Shown: positions 17,989 to 26,566 of the stretch, in pieces
How positions within the stretch are numbered: position 1 is the stretch's first letter
Layout of the letters: each line of letters begins with the position of its first letter
Origin: Saprospiraceae bacterium
Lineage (GTDB): Bacteria; Bacteroidota; Bacteroidia; Chitinophagales; Saprospiraceae
Reading direction: 5' to 3'
Assembly (NCBI GenBank): GCA_028285085.1
Contig: JANQQI010000056.1
Coordinates: 1 to 42,432 of the forward strand
DNA length: 42,432 nt
The notes under the pieces: model-generated
Told to the model about the DNA's origin: nothing
Database searches by the model: none
The model's input: the letters and a program-made list of their open reading frames with translations, nothing else
Program-made: the position numbers and the translations under genes

Positions 17989-18666
17989 ATGGTAAAGAAA
18001 AGACAACGTACTGATTACCAGTCTGAATTGCAACTTAATGCTATTTTTGTCAAGCGAAATCAGCAAACTCAACAGATTGGTATGAGTAAAAACTTTGGGC
18101 TAAACCAACAAGACTTCGATGGGCTGGTGCACGAATTGCAATCCGGCAATCAAACACTCTTTGAAGCGATTTTTCTCAAACATTTCAAAGATTGTATGCA
18201 CTATCTGATCAATAATTTTGGGACACAACAACCTGATGCTTATGACTTGACCATGGATACGCTCCTGGAATTTCGACAACGCCTGATCGACGGAAAGGTG
18301 GAATATGGTAATCTCCAGTTTCTCTTCACTCGAATGGCCGTACAAAAGTATTGGCGTTGGGCGGGCAAGCAAAAAAAACAGCAAAACCCCATGCCCTCTT
18401 CCACCACTGAAACGATGTATGTTTCGCAAGAAGAAGAGGAACCAATCAGTGAATCGGAAATCAATTTGTTGAACAAGGCTTTGGAAAAAATCAGCACGGA
18501 ATGCCGTCAGTTGCTCCAGAGCTTCTACGTCCACAGAGTCAAACTCCGAGAACTAGCCATCGAAACCGACCGAAAACCCGAAGCTGTTCGCAAGCAGAAG
18601 CAGCGATGCATTAACCGACTTAGACAATTATTTTTACAATATTCCAAGCAGTATGTCAAAAGATAA
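17989..18666 (+). CDS. Sigma-70 family (ECF-like) RNA polymerase sigma factor
   Basis: 225 residues. Residues about 45-135 fit sigma region 2 (LVHELQSGNQTLFEAIFLKHFKDCMHYLI, the DAYDLTMDTLLEFRQRL core helix, then FTRMAVQKYWRWAGKQKKQQ). Residues about 155-215 fit region 4 with a helix-turn-helix (LNKALEKISTECRQLL, KLRELAIETDRKPEAVRKQKQRCINRLRQLF). There is no region 1.1 or 3, as in ECF-type factors. Start: ATG at 17989 fits the promoter motif ending at 17957; an internal ATG at 18082 (M-S-K-N-F-G) would give a more usual family length and cannot be excluded. The stop overlaps the next gene by 14 bases. It probably reads its own promoter and those of the S8 protease and T9SS cargo genes (inference). 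Confidence 0.85.
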   Translation: MVKKRQRTDYQSELQLNAIFVKRNQQTQQIGMSKNFGLNQQDFDGLVHELQSGNQTLFEAIFLKHFKDCMHYLINNFGTQQPDAYDLTMDTLLEFRQRLIDGKVEYGNLQFLFTRMAVQKYWRWAGKQKKQQNPMPSSTTETMYVSQEEEEPISESEINLLNKALEKISTECRQLLQSFYVHRVKLRELAIETDRKPEAVRKQKQRCINRLRQLFLQYSKQYVKR

Positions 18667-19330
18667 TTTTATCCGCGGCAATATGTCCGCGGACGAGCAA
18701 GATCACTATCTACAGAAATTATTCGATCAACGTGCAAATGCACTACGAAAACAACGTTGGGCCAAACTACTGGCCGAGCAAGAACAAATCATTCGCGAGC
18801 CCTCTCCCACCAAGCCGTCAAATAATTGGCGATCTTTTCTCTTTATCGCAGCGGGCTTAGCCATGCTCATGGCCTTCTGCCTCTGGTGGCTACAGCCACA
18901 AAACGAGCCGATGCAACTGGCCGATCAATACCTTAATTCAGCAGATATTCACGACCCACGCGGTATCAAAGGTGAGATAGAGACAGAAACCCTGCGTTTA
19001 CAAGCCGTTGAAGCCTTTAACGATGGCAATTACACCGAGGCCATCACCGCATACGAAGCATTGGAAAGAAACACAAATACTTTAACTATCGAAGATCAAT
19101 TCCATTTTGCCTTAGCGTTTTTGCTGGATAAACGTTCTGCGGAAGCTATTCCCCGCTTGCAATCTTTACAAGGTGAACCGCGCTATCAGCAGGAAGTCCA
19201 ATGGTATCTGGGGTTAGCTCATTTGCAAAATAATGATCCCGAAGCGGCCCAAGGTGTTCTTGAGCAAATTCAGGCTGCCGAATGGCAGTACCAGGCAGCA
19301 CAAGAAATTTTATCCAAACTCAGTCGGTAA
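18653..19330 (+). CDS. Membrane-anchored TPR protein, candidate anti-sigma factor
   Basis: 225 residues. The N-terminal 60 residues are charged and helical (DEQDHYLQKLFDQRANALRKQRWAKLLAEQ), then one membrane helix at about 61-80 (W-R-S-F-L-F-I-A-A-G-L-A-M-L-M-A-F) and a periplasmic part with TPR-like repeats (about 112-220: EAFNDGNYTEAITAYEALE, QWYLGLAHLQNNDPEAAQGVLEQI). The gene starts inside the end of the sigma gene (14-base overlap), the usual arrangement for a sigma and its membrane anti-sigma. No zinc-type anti-sigma motif (HxxxCxxC) is seen. The cytoplasmic stretch is the likely sigma-binding part, and the TPR part could sense or be cleaved by periplasmic partners. Role is inference from topology and gene order. 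Confidence 0.6.
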   Translation: MSKDNFIRGNMSADEQDHYLQKLFDQRANALRKQRWAKLLAEQEQIIREPSPTKPSNNWRSFLFIAAGLAMLMAFCLWWLQPQNEPMQLADQYLNSADIHDPRGIKGEIETETLRLQAVEAFNDGNYTEAITAYEALERNTNTLTIEDQFHFALAFLLDKRSAEAIPRLQSLQGEPRYQQEVQWYLGLAHLQNNDPEAAQGVLEQIQAAEWQYQAAQEILSKLSR

Positions 19331-19633
19331 AAGCTATTGACATCTCTTTTAACATTAAAAATGGTCGGCAGAAAACTACCGACCACGTCGTTAGGGCTTC
19401 CATACTATATAAGTACTTAACCCTTTTAACACGAAAGTTAAATCTCTTTGAGTGTATGTTTTTTTAGTGTTTTTTCTGGAGGTTATACCACTAAGATAAG
19501 GTTTTAAAAAAGAGTATGGCGGGTGTACTTTAGTCGTTAGTCCCACATAATGAGTGTTTAGTAGGTCTCTATGCTTGCCAGGATAAAGCTAGCCAGGTAC
19601 AATAACGCAAAAATTTTAACCGATAGATATGCA
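19331..19633. other. Intergenic stretch between converging genes
   Basis: 303 bases between the sigma/TPR operon and pcm, whose 3' ends face each other. The only structure I see is the minus-strand terminator hairpin at 19357-19385. The rest is AT-rich without a credible ORF or RNA. Confidence 0.5.
19357..19385 (-). terminator. Minus-strand terminator (pcm side)
   Basis: TGGTCGG / CCGACCA stem with a 10-base loop; on the minus strand it is followed by TTTTT. It would end transcripts running out of pcm about 250 bases past the stop. No T-run follows on the plus strand. Confidence 0.6.
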
Positions 19634-20290
19634 CTAATCCGTTGACCGTTCGGTACCGGGAAGAAAAGGAACAAAGCGAAAGCGATCGAAACGTTCTTCT
19701 ATATATTCTTTTTCACTCACCTTTTGTAAACGCAACATCCACTGGCCTTTACGATCACCTACCGGGATTACCATCAATCCTCCGATTGCCAATTGTTCCA
19801 GCAAAGTTTTAGGGATTTCACTAGCTCCGGCGGTTACCAAGATTTTATCAAAAGGCGCAAATTCAGGTAAGCCTTTGAAACCATCTCGATAGTACATCCG
19901 AATATTTCCAAAAGATAAGTTTTTAAATAGTGCCCGAGTTTTTAAAAATAGCGCCTCTTGCCGTTCCAAAGTATATACTCTTGCGCCTAAAACAGCCAGA
20001 ATGGCCGCCTGATACCCCGAGCCGGTACCAATTTCCAGTACTTTTTCACGTTTCTTGACTTGTAATAAAGTGGTTTGGTAAGCGACCGTAAAAGGTTGGG
20101 AAATCGTTTGCTCGTTACCAATTGGAAAGGGCTTGTCCTCATAGGCCCATTCTTCGAACGCTTTATCCAGAAAGAAATGACGCGGCACTGCAGATATAGC
20201 CTGTAAAACTGTTTCGTCCTTGACGCCTTTCTCTCGCAGCCGATCAATCAATTGTCTTCTTAACCCCCGATGTCGATAAGTATCTTCCAA
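19634..20290 (-). CDS. pcm: Protein-L-isoaspartate O-methyltransferase
   Basis: 218 residues, normal length. It uses S-adenosylmethionine to methylate L-isoaspartyl residues and so repairs aged proteins. Visible: V-P-R-H-F-F, the substrate-site segment PIGNEQTISQPFTVAYQTTLL, SAM motif I V-L-E-I-G-T-G-S-G-Y-Q-A-A-I-L, then DGFKGLPEFAPFDKILVTAGA and L-A-I-G-G-L-M-V-I-P-V-G. There is no in-frame ATG before the conserved region; the first plausible start is TTG at 20290, preceded 15 bases upstream by an in-frame stop. A strong AGGAGG lies about 18 bases before that TTG, farther than usual. Transcribed alone. Confidence 0.9.
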   Translation of the reverse strand: MEDTYRHRGLRRQLIDRLREKGVKDETVLQAISAVPRHFFLDKAFEEWAYEDKPFPIGNEQTISQPFTVAYQTTLLQVKKREKVLEIGTGSGYQAAILAVLGARVYTLERQEALFLKTRALFKNLSFGNIRMYYRDGFKGLPEFAPFDKILVTAGASEIPKTLLEQLAIGGLMVIPVGDRKGQWMLRLQKVSEKEYIEERFDRFRFVPFLPGTERSTD

Positions 20291-20357
20291 TTGGTCTTTA
20301 TTTTAACACCTCCTAGAGTCGTTTAAACCTACATTTAAAGTAAACTTTATATGTACA

Positions 20358-20390
20358 TTTGCGTACAATTAACAAAAGCCAATAGTTTTG
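20358..20390 (+). promoter_or_regulatory. Housekeeping-type promoter of the phosphohexomutase gene
   Basis: TTTG at 20358-20361, a 21-base spacer, then TAGTTTTG at 20383-20390. This matches the Bacteroidota sigma-A pattern TTTG-N19-21-TAnnTTTG. Initiation near 20396 would leave a leader of about 60 bases before the ATG at 20458. Confidence 0.6.
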
Positions 20391-20457
20391 CTCCGCAAAA
20401 TTTGCCAGCAAAGTTAAAAGCTATTAGCGATCTCCTAGACAAAAATCATTTTTTATT

Positions 20458-21864
20458 ATGACAAAAATAAAATTTGGAACCGACGGCTGGCGCGCCATTA
20501 TCGCCAAAGAATATACGGTCGATAATGTCATCCGTGTAGCAGAAGGCACGGCCCTTTGGATGCAAAAGCACAACTACAATAAGGTCGTTATTGGCCACGA
20601 TTGCCGCTTTGCTGGACAGCTATTTGCCGAAACCGCCACTCGAGTGTTTGGTGCTTACAACATTCGCGTTAATCTTGCTAAAGGCTTCGTGTCTACGCCA
20701 ATGGTTTCACTCGGTGTTGTTAAAACCAAATCCGATCTTGGCGTTGTGATTACGGCTAGCCACAACCCGCCTTCTTATAATGGTTTCAAACTCAAATCAG
20801 CCTTCGGTGGCCCAACCATTCCTTCGGATATTGCCGCTGTAGAAAACATGATCCCGGAAGCTGTGAAGACGGACTTACCTGAGTTGAGCGATATGTTCGA
20901 TCAGGGATTATTAAACTATATTGATCTCGAGAATATTTATATCGATCATGTCCGGGCCAATTTTGATCTGGATGTCATTAAAAATGCGGACTTTAAAGTC
21001 GCTTATGATGCTATGTACGGAGCTGGCCAACGGGCCATGGCGCGGATTCTGCCCAATGCGGTTTTGCTACATTGCGAAGATAACCCGTCCTTCATGGGCC
21101 AGGCTCCCGAACCTATTCACCGCAATTTGGGTGAACTATCAGATTTGATCAAGCAAAGTCCCGATATCCATCTTGGTATTGCCAATGATGGTGATGCTGA
21201 TCGGATTGGTATGTACGATGAAGATGGCAATTTTGTTGATTCCCACCACATTCTGCTCCTCTTGTTATTGTATATGTACAAATACAAGTCGCTCAACGGT
21301 AAAGTCGTCATCACCTTCTCCGTCACGGATAAAATGAAGCGACTGGCCGAACAATTTGGCTTAGAATGCGAAGTCACCAAGATCGGCTTCAAATACATCG
21401 CAGAAATTATGACCAAGGAAGATGTACTGGTAGGTGGTGAAGAATCCGGTGGATTAGCAGTCAAAGGCCACATTCCCGAGCGGGATGGTATTTGGATTGG
21501 TTTATTGATCCTGGAGTTCATGGCTAAAACCGGCAAATCAGTCAAAGCTTTAATCCAGGACGTTTATGATCTTGTTGGTCCTTTTGCTTTTGATCGCGAC
21601 GATTTACACATCAAAGAAGAGCAAAAGCAGTCGATTATTGCCGCTTGCAAAGCCAATGCTTACCAATCTTTCGGCGAATACCCAATCCAAAAAACGGAAA
21701 CGATTGATGGCTTTAAGTTCTATTTAAACGAGAACGAGTGGATAATGATTCGCCCTTCGGGTACCGAGCCAGTTCTACGAGTGTACGCCCAGGCGCCAAG
21801 TGCCGAGAGGGTACGCACTATTCTAGACGCAGCTCGCGATACGGTGCTGGGGGTTGAAGTGTAG
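20458..21864 (+). CDS. Phosphoglucomutase/phosphomannomutase family (alpha-D-phosphohexomutase)
   Basis: 468 residues with all four domain signatures. N-terminal K-F-G-T-D-G-W-R; the phosphoserine loop T-A-S-H-N-P-P at 99-105 (S101); the magnesium loop D-G-D-A-D-R at 244-249; the sugar-binding loop G-G-E-E-S-G-G; and the phosphate-binding loop R-P-S-G-T-E-P near the C-terminus. It interconverts hexose 1- and 6-phosphates in the cytoplasm; specificity (glucose, mannose or glucosamine) cannot be decided from motifs. A good housekeeping promoter lies upstream, and the gene ends at a strong bidirectional hairpin shared with the convergent cupin gene. Confidence 0.9.
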   Translation: MTKIKFGTDGWRAIIAKEYTVDNVIRVAEGTALWMQKHNYNKVVIGHDCRFAGQLFAETATRVFGAYNIRVNLAKGFVSTPMVSLGVVKTKSDLGVVITASHNPPSYNGFKLKSAFGGPTIPSDIAAVENMIPEAVKTDLPELSDMFDQGLLNYIDLENIYIDHVRANFDLDVIKNADFKVAYDAMYGAGQRAMARILPNAVLLHCEDNPSFMGQAPEPIHRNLGELSDLIKQSPDIHLGIANDGDADRIGMYDEDGNFVDSHHILLLLLLYMYKYKSLNGKVVITFSVTDKMKRLAEQFGLECEVTKIGFKYIAEIMTKEDVLVGGEESGGLAVKGHIPERDGIWIGLLILEFMAKTGKSVKALIQDVYDLVGPFAFDRDDLHIKEEQKQSIIAACKANAYQSFGEYPIQKTETIDGFKFYLNENEWIMIRPSGTEPVLRVYAQAPSAERVRTILDAARDTVLGVEV

Positions 21865-21884
21865 GCCGCCAAATGCCCCATATG

Positions 21885-21922
21885 AAAAAAGCGTCATCGG
21901 ATCAATTCCCATGACGCTTTTT
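21885..21922. terminator. Bidirectional terminator between phosphohexomutase and cupin genes
   Basis: AAAAAGCGTCAT pairs with ATGACGCTTTTT around a 13-base loop. The A-run and T-run flank the stem, so it can stop transcription from both sides of the convergent pair. Confidence 0.85.
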
Positions 21923-21953
21923 CATTTGCTCTACAGCGTTAAGCCATAGATAG

Positions 21954-22823
21954 TTAAACGGGGATCTGATCTTGCTCACGCGCACGTCGCTTGGCCATTC
22001 CCGCTTTCATCTTACGCCAATTCTCTCCCATCAGACGATTCATGCCTTTATCGACGACATAGTGCCGAGCAATATTGAATAATCCCTTGGCGCGACGAAC
22101 GTAGGATTCGTTGGAACGCAAGCTAATCGAATAGCCACTATCAGTATATTCAATGTAATGCCAGTGACCACTCGGCATAAAGAGGGTTTCTCCTGGATAA
22201 ACAATACAATCATATCCCCAAGCCTTACGTAGGGCCGGGTAACGACCAAAGTCCGGATTATTTACATCAATATAACTAGCAACCGTGAAGGGATGGTGAT
22301 AAATATTGGTCGATTGCTCAGGAGGGAACAAGACCACGCGTTTACGTCCGTGTAGTTGATTCAGAAAGACGTGAGATAAATCAATATCAAAATGCAAGGC
22401 TACCGAAGATCCCTCTCCTCCGAAGAACATAAAAGGGAAACTATCGATAAAGCCATCCATAATCTCAGGGGTGCGATAATCTTCTAGTAATTCCGGTGCG
22501 TGGCGGAAAATATTAAACAGGAACATCCGTAGGTCAGTCGGTCCTTTTTCCAAGATTTCCAGATACTCCCGAAATGGAACGTGACGGTCTGGTGACATGT
22601 AAGATTTACCAGATTTAGAAACATCTGCAGAATATACTGGCACTTCTAAGTCACCGTATTCTGTTTTGAAAAAGTCAATCGTCCATTTGTTCTTTGCAGG
22701 CCAAGTGTCCATCAAATCCGTAAAAATGACGGGCTTCATCTCCTTGAGGTATTCCTCCGCAAACTGTTCTCGGGTTAATCCTGACCTTCTGTCTACTGGC
22801 TTCAAATTCAGCATAGCTTTCAA
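21954..22823 (-). CDS. Cupin-like JmjC-type Fe(II)/2-oxoglutarate oxygenase
   Basis: 289 residues of the cupin_8/JmjC hydroxylase-like family. Iron ligands are visible: H144 and D146 in A-L-H-F-D-I-D, and the distal histidine in P-S-G-H-W-H-Y (H220; H222 is the alternative). Other family segments are the N-terminal P-V-I-F-T-D-L-M-D-T-W-P and G-R-K-R-V-V-L-F-P-P-E-Q. Members hydroxylate proteins, tRNA or small molecules using 2-oxoglutarate; the target here is not known. The C-terminal 50 residues are basic and helical. Start ATG at 22823; the codon at 22814 is an alternative. Transcribed alone, away from ftsK. Confidence 0.8.
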   Translation of the reverse strand: MKAMLNLKPVDRRSGLTREQFAEEYLKEMKPVIFTDLMDTWPAKNKWTIDFFKTEYGDLEVPVYSADVSKSGKSYMSPDRHVPFREYLEILEKGPTDLRMFLFNIFRHAPELLEDYRTPEIMDGFIDSFPFMFFGGEGSSVALHFDIDLSHVFLNQLHGRKRVVLFPPEQSTNIYHHPFTVASYIDVNNPDFGRYPALRKAWGYDCIVYPGETLFMPSGHWHYIEYTDSGYSISLRSNESYVRRAKGLFNIARHYVVDKGMNRLMGENWRKMKAGMAKRRAREQDQIPV

Positions 22824-23242
22824 CTTTTGGTTAACAGATTTAGAGTGTGTTACAATTTTTGCCTTTTGAAAATCAACCTTTTAAGTCGCACTAAGTCGGA
22901 TTTTTTACGATTCAACACCAGGAAAAACCAAGTCATTAAATCCTTTGTCCAACCCTTAATTAGCCAATTTTCAAATTGTTTAATAGTTCAAATCTACTAT
23001 TGGGACAATGAGCAAAAATAAGGACTTAAGTCCTAATCTGCCCTGATTCTTAACGTTAAAATTTAGTTTAAATCCAGAATTAGAGACAAGAAAAAACCGT
23101 GATGGATTTCAAAACCGACCTAGAATCCCTAATTTTGTGGGGTCTATTTTACGGCATTTTTTATAAATTGTCCGTATAAACACGCTATAGAAACACGAAT
23201 TGGCGCAGTGAATCGTTACAGCGTCCGCAACAAACAAAAACA
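22824..23242. other. Divergent intergenic region, cupin / ftsK
   Basis: 419 AT-rich bases between divergent genes. Candidate -7 boxes are TAGATTTG (22989-22996) and TATTTTTG (23013-23020) on the minus strand for the cupin gene, and TAATTTTG (23130-23137) on the plus strand for ftsK. None has a well-placed -33 element. No ORF or structured RNA is evident. Confidence 0.4.
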
Positions 23243-25780
23243 ATGGCCGCAAAAAAAAGGAGTTCGGGAAAGAAGCAGCTAGCCCTCAAGGTCGGTGTAA
23301 ATGACGAGCGTATTCCTAAATTGATTGGCATCCTATGCCTCCTGCTAGCACTCTATCTGTTCATAGCCTTTACCTCCTACCTGTTCACCTGGAAGATTGA
23401 TCAAAATTTTGTATTTCAACATTCGTGGGGTTTACTTTTTAAAGGTGAGCTAGAAATGGCCAATTGGCTGGGACGACTCGGTGCAATTGTTTCCAATATG
23501 TTCATGCATTGGGGCTTCGGATTACCCGCTTTTATCTTCGTCTATATTTTGGTCAAACTCGGTCTGGGCCGTATTCGTCGGGTGCCCTTTCGCCAACACA
23601 TTCCAATGCTGTGGAATAGCTTTTGGATATTGTTGGTCTCTTCGGTCTTTCTCGAATTTGTCTTTCGTAATTCCGCCTTCCTTTGGGGAGGGACTTTTGG
23701 CGAAGAGATGTGTAACTGGCTGACGAGTTTCCTTGGTAATATTGGTCTCATCTTCTTGTTCCTTTTCATAGCCGCTGGTGGTTTAATCTGGTCGTTTAAT
23801 CCCAATTTCAACGACATGACTTTCGATAGCGCTTTGCGGGATATTAAAGCCTATTTCAATAATCTGCTTAATAGTCGCCCGCAGCGCACCAAACCGCGAC
23901 CACTACCACGTAGTCAGCCCGCAGCGACGAGTAATCGACCAGCTGCAGCTACCAATCAATCCACGGAAGAGGTACCAGCGAATACACTTCGCCCGCGTAG
24001 TGAAGAAGAACGACAAGCCATTCTTGATCGACAAAATCAAGCCGCAAAAACGGATAGTGAAGCGCCCTCGAAGGATTCTTCTGTAACCGTGGACGAAGAC
24101 GGCCAGCTGGCATTCGACTTGGCTGCGCGCGCTAAAAAAGAACGTCCCCAAAGCCTCAAGATCGGAGAAGGTGATTTGGAAATTGCTTCAAATCAACCGT
24201 CCAATGTCGAGCCGCCGGATACGATGGCCTCCAGCCTGCAATCTGACAATCAAAATCATAGCGAGCCGTACGATCCAACTCTTGAGTTGTCATCCTACGA
24301 GCATCCTGTCCTAGCGATGCTTGAAGATTACGCCGAGACAAAGGTGGAAATCGACCGGGCTGAACTGGAGCAAAATAAGGATCAGATTATCGAGACCTTG
24401 CTCAATTACAAGATCGAGATTGTCAAGATCAAGGCAACCATCGGTCCTACCGTTACCCTTTACGAGATTGTACCGGCACCAGGTGTACGAATTTCCAAAA
24501 TCAAAAACCTGGAAGATGACATTGCATTGAGTCTCGCAGCGTTGGGAATTCGGATCATTGCACCAATTCCGGGCAAAGGAACGATCGGTATCGAGGTCCC
24601 TAATAAGAACAAGCAAATCGTTTCGCTCAAAGAAGTATTGATCAGCGATAAGTTCAAGCGCGCCAAGATGGACCTACCGGTCGCGCTTGGTAAAACAATT
24701 TCCAATGAAGTCTTCGTCGCCGATTTGGCGAAGATGCCGCACTTGCTCATTGCCGGTGCTACCGGTCAAGGTAAATCGGTGGGGATCAACGTTATCTTGA
24801 TGTCTTTGCTCTACAAAAAGCACCCTTCGCAGTTGAAGTTGGTGCTGATCGATCCTAAAAAAGTGGAGCTTTTCCCTTATAGCCGAATCGAAAATCACTT
24901 CTTGGCTTATCTACCGGGATTGGATGAACCCATCGTTACCGATATTACGAAGGTCGTACATACGCTCAACTCTCTGATCATTGAGATGGAAACGCGCTAC
25001 GATCTACTGAAAAAAGCACAAGCGCGAAATATTCGCGAGTACAATGATAAATTCGTCGCTCGGCGCCTGAATCCGAACAATGGACACAAGTTCTTGCCGT
25101 TCATTGTACTCATCATTGATGAGTTTGCGGATTTGATTATGACGGCCGGCAAAGAAATTGAATTGCCAATCGGTCGTCTCGCTCAATTGTCGCGAGCCGT
25201 CGGTATTCACCTCATCATCGCGACCCAACGCCCCTCGGTCAATATCATTACCGGGGTTATCAAAGCCAACTTCCCCGCCCGAATCGCCTTTAAGGTAACC
25301 GCCAAGGTAGATTCAAGAACCATCCTTGATACGGGTGGTGCGGATCGTCTGATCGGTCGCGGGGATATGCTCTTATCCTTTGGTAGTGACATTGTCCGCT
25401 TGCAGTGCGCCTTTGTCGATACCCCCGAAGTAGAAAAAGTCCTCACCTTTATAGGTGACCAGCAAGGTTACCCCATGCCCTATTTTCTCCCTGAGTTCCA
25501 CGGAGATGAAGACGATACCAAGCCCGGTGCCGTCAACTTCAACGATCTGGACGACATGCTCAACGACGCTGCTCGTTTAGTCGTCCAAAATCAACATGGC
25601 TCGACGTCCATGATTCAGCGCCGCCTCAAGCTCGGCTACAATCGCGCCGGCCGAATTATGGACCAACTCGAAGCGCTCGGCATTGTCGGACCGAGCGAAG
25701 GAAGTAAAGCCCGTGAAGTTTTAGTTTACGATGAAGTAGAATTGGAACGATATTTGGAGAATATCCAAAATAGGAAATAG
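23243..25780 (+). CDS. ftsK: DNA translocase FtsK
   Basis: 845 residues, normal for Bacteroidota FtsK. It is the septal double-stranded DNA pump that clears chromosomes and aids dimer resolution. An N-terminal domain with four membrane helices (about 25-190) is followed by a Pro/Gln/Ser-rich linker (about 200-350), the alpha/beta motor with Walker A G-A-T-G-Q-G-K-S at 505-512 and Walker B F-I-V-L-I-I-D-E-F-A-D-L, the R-A-V-G-I-H-L-I-I-A-T-Q-R-P-S segment, and a C-terminal winged-helix gamma domain (S-M-I-Q-R-R-L-K-L-G-Y-N-R-A-G-R). It ends at a strong terminator at 25814. In many Bacteroidota lolA follows directly; here an antisense ABC pair intervenes. Confidence 0.95.
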   Translation: MAAKKRSSGKKQLALKVGVNDERIPKLIGILCLLLALYLFIAFTSYLFTWKIDQNFVFQHSWGLLFKGELEMANWLGRLGAIVSNMFMHWGFGLPAFIFVYILVKLGLGRIRRVPFRQHIPMLWNSFWILLVSSVFLEFVFRNSAFLWGGTFGEEMCNWLTSFLGNIGLIFLFLFIAAGGLIWSFNPNFNDMTFDSALRDIKAYFNNLLNSRPQRTKPRPLPRSQPAATSNRPAAATNQSTEEVPANTLRPRSEEERQAILDRQNQAAKTDSEAPSKDSSVTVDEDGQLAFDLAARAKKERPQSLKIGEGDLEIASNQPSNVEPPDTMASSLQSDNQNHSEPYDPTLELSSYEHPVLAMLEDYAETKVEIDRAELEQNKDQIIETLLNYKIEIVKIKATIGPTVTLYEIVPAPGVRISKIKNLEDDIALSLAALGIRIIAPIPGKGTIGIEVPNKNKQIVSLKEVLISDKFKRAKMDLPVALGKTISNEVFVADLAKMPHLLIAGATGQGKSVGINVILMSLLYKKHPSQLKLVLIDPKKVELFPYSRIENHFLAYLPGLDEPIVTDITKVVHTLNSLIIEMETRYDLLKKAQARNIREYNDKFVARRLNPNNGHKFLPFIVLIIDEFADLIMTAGKEIELPIGRLAQLSRAVGIHLIIATQRPSVNIITGVIKANFPARIAFKVTAKVDSRTILDTGGADRLIGRGDMLLSFGSDIVRLQCAFVDTPEVEKVLTFIGDQQGYPMPYFLPEFHGDEDDTKPGAVNFNDLDDMLNDAARLVVQNQHGSTSMIQRRLKLGYNRAGRIMDQLEALGIVGPSEGSKAREVLVYDEVELERYLENIQNRK

Positions 25781-25813
25781 GAGGCAACCTTGTGAGCGAT
25801 TTCACAAGGCATT

Positions 25814-25853
25814 AAAAACCTAACGGAGTTTCTTCGTTAGGTTTTGTTTTTTT
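25814..25853 (+). terminator. Terminator of ftsK
   Basis: AAAACCTAACG pairs with CGTTAGGTTTT around a 9-base loop, followed by GTTTTTTT. The A-rich 5' arm gives some activity on the minus strand too, serving the convergent ABC genes. Confidence 0.85.
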
Positions 25854-25882
25854 AGAAAATGTTCATTTTAACCATCTATCCC

Positions 25883-26566
25883 TTATACTAAACCGTCTAG
25901 CGCATCTCCGATGCGATCTTGAATTTCCAGCCGTAAACTATTCTCTAGTTCAGGGAACTGTTCACGCGTATAGGTTCCCGCAATCCCACCACTTTTCAAG
26001 ACACTGATTTGGTCGCACACCGTCGTGAAGGAGGCCAAAATATGAGAAGAGATAAGAATTGTCCGATCTTGTTTTACCCGCTGTAGGATTTGAAAAATTT
26101 GCTCGTTGCCTTCGACATCGACTCCACTGAAAGGCTCATCGAGTATCCAGATGGGACGATCTAGCGCTAAAAGTCCCAAAAAAGCCAGCTTCTTTTTCAT
26201 CCCGGTAGAATAAGTATCGATTAAGGTATCTAATGGTAATTCAAATACCGCATTCCAACGATCGATGGCAAAATCAGTTCGGTGCATCGATAAAAGTTCG
26301 AGATATTCCCGGCCTCGCATGTAGTCATAAAAGAACGTATCCGTTTCCATAAACGCGATATCCTCAGCACGCACTTTTCGACCTTGAAAGTAACAGCGCC
26401 CTTTGTCCCGCTTTTTAAAACCATAAATCGTTCTAAATAAAGTTGTCTTTCCCGCACCGTTGAAGCCTAAGATACCGTGTACAGTATTAGGCTGGCACCG
26501 CAAGTTGAGGTCTTGCAGTACCACTTTTTCACCAAATGCAACCGTCAGACCATCAATTTCGAGCAT
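25883..26566 (-). CDS. ABC transporter ATP-binding protein
   Basis: 227-residue ATPase with Walker A G-F-N-G-A-G-K-T-T, signature Y-S-T-G-M-K-K-K-L-A (a degenerate LSGGQ typical of exporter and ABC-2-like ATPases), Walker B P-I-W-I-L-D-E-P-F-S-G and the H-loop L-I-S-S-H-I-L. Its start lies inside the end of the upstream membrane-protein gene (14-base overlap), so the two form an ABC exporter or membrane-remodelling pair of unknown substrate. The pair is antisense to, and between, ftsK and lolA. Confidence 0.9.
   Translation of the reverse strand: MLEIDGLTVAFGEKVVLQDLNLRCQPNTVHGILGFNGAGKTTLFRTIYGFKKRDKGRCYFQGRKVRAEDIAFMETDTFFYDYMRGREYLELLSMHRTDFAIDRWNAVFELPLDTLIDTYSTGMKKKLAFLGLLALDRPIWILDEPFSGVDVEGNEQIFQILQRVKQDRTILISSHILASFTTVCDQISVLKSGGIAGTYTREQFPELENSLRLEIQDRIGDALDGLV

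Noticed and set aside
12739-19330. A true Craspase (type III-E CRISPR) locus
   Set aside because: No repeats, gRAMP, Csx30 or adaptation genes, and the CHAT protein is exported; only the logic is similar.
22568-22580. ACGTGAC inside the cupin gene as a motif copy
   Set aside because: No TTATAGG partner at the required spacing; coding sequence.
25440-25460. TTTATAGG inside ftsK as a further promoter copy
   Set aside because: No GTCACG block at the right distance upstream; it lies inside a conserved coding region.
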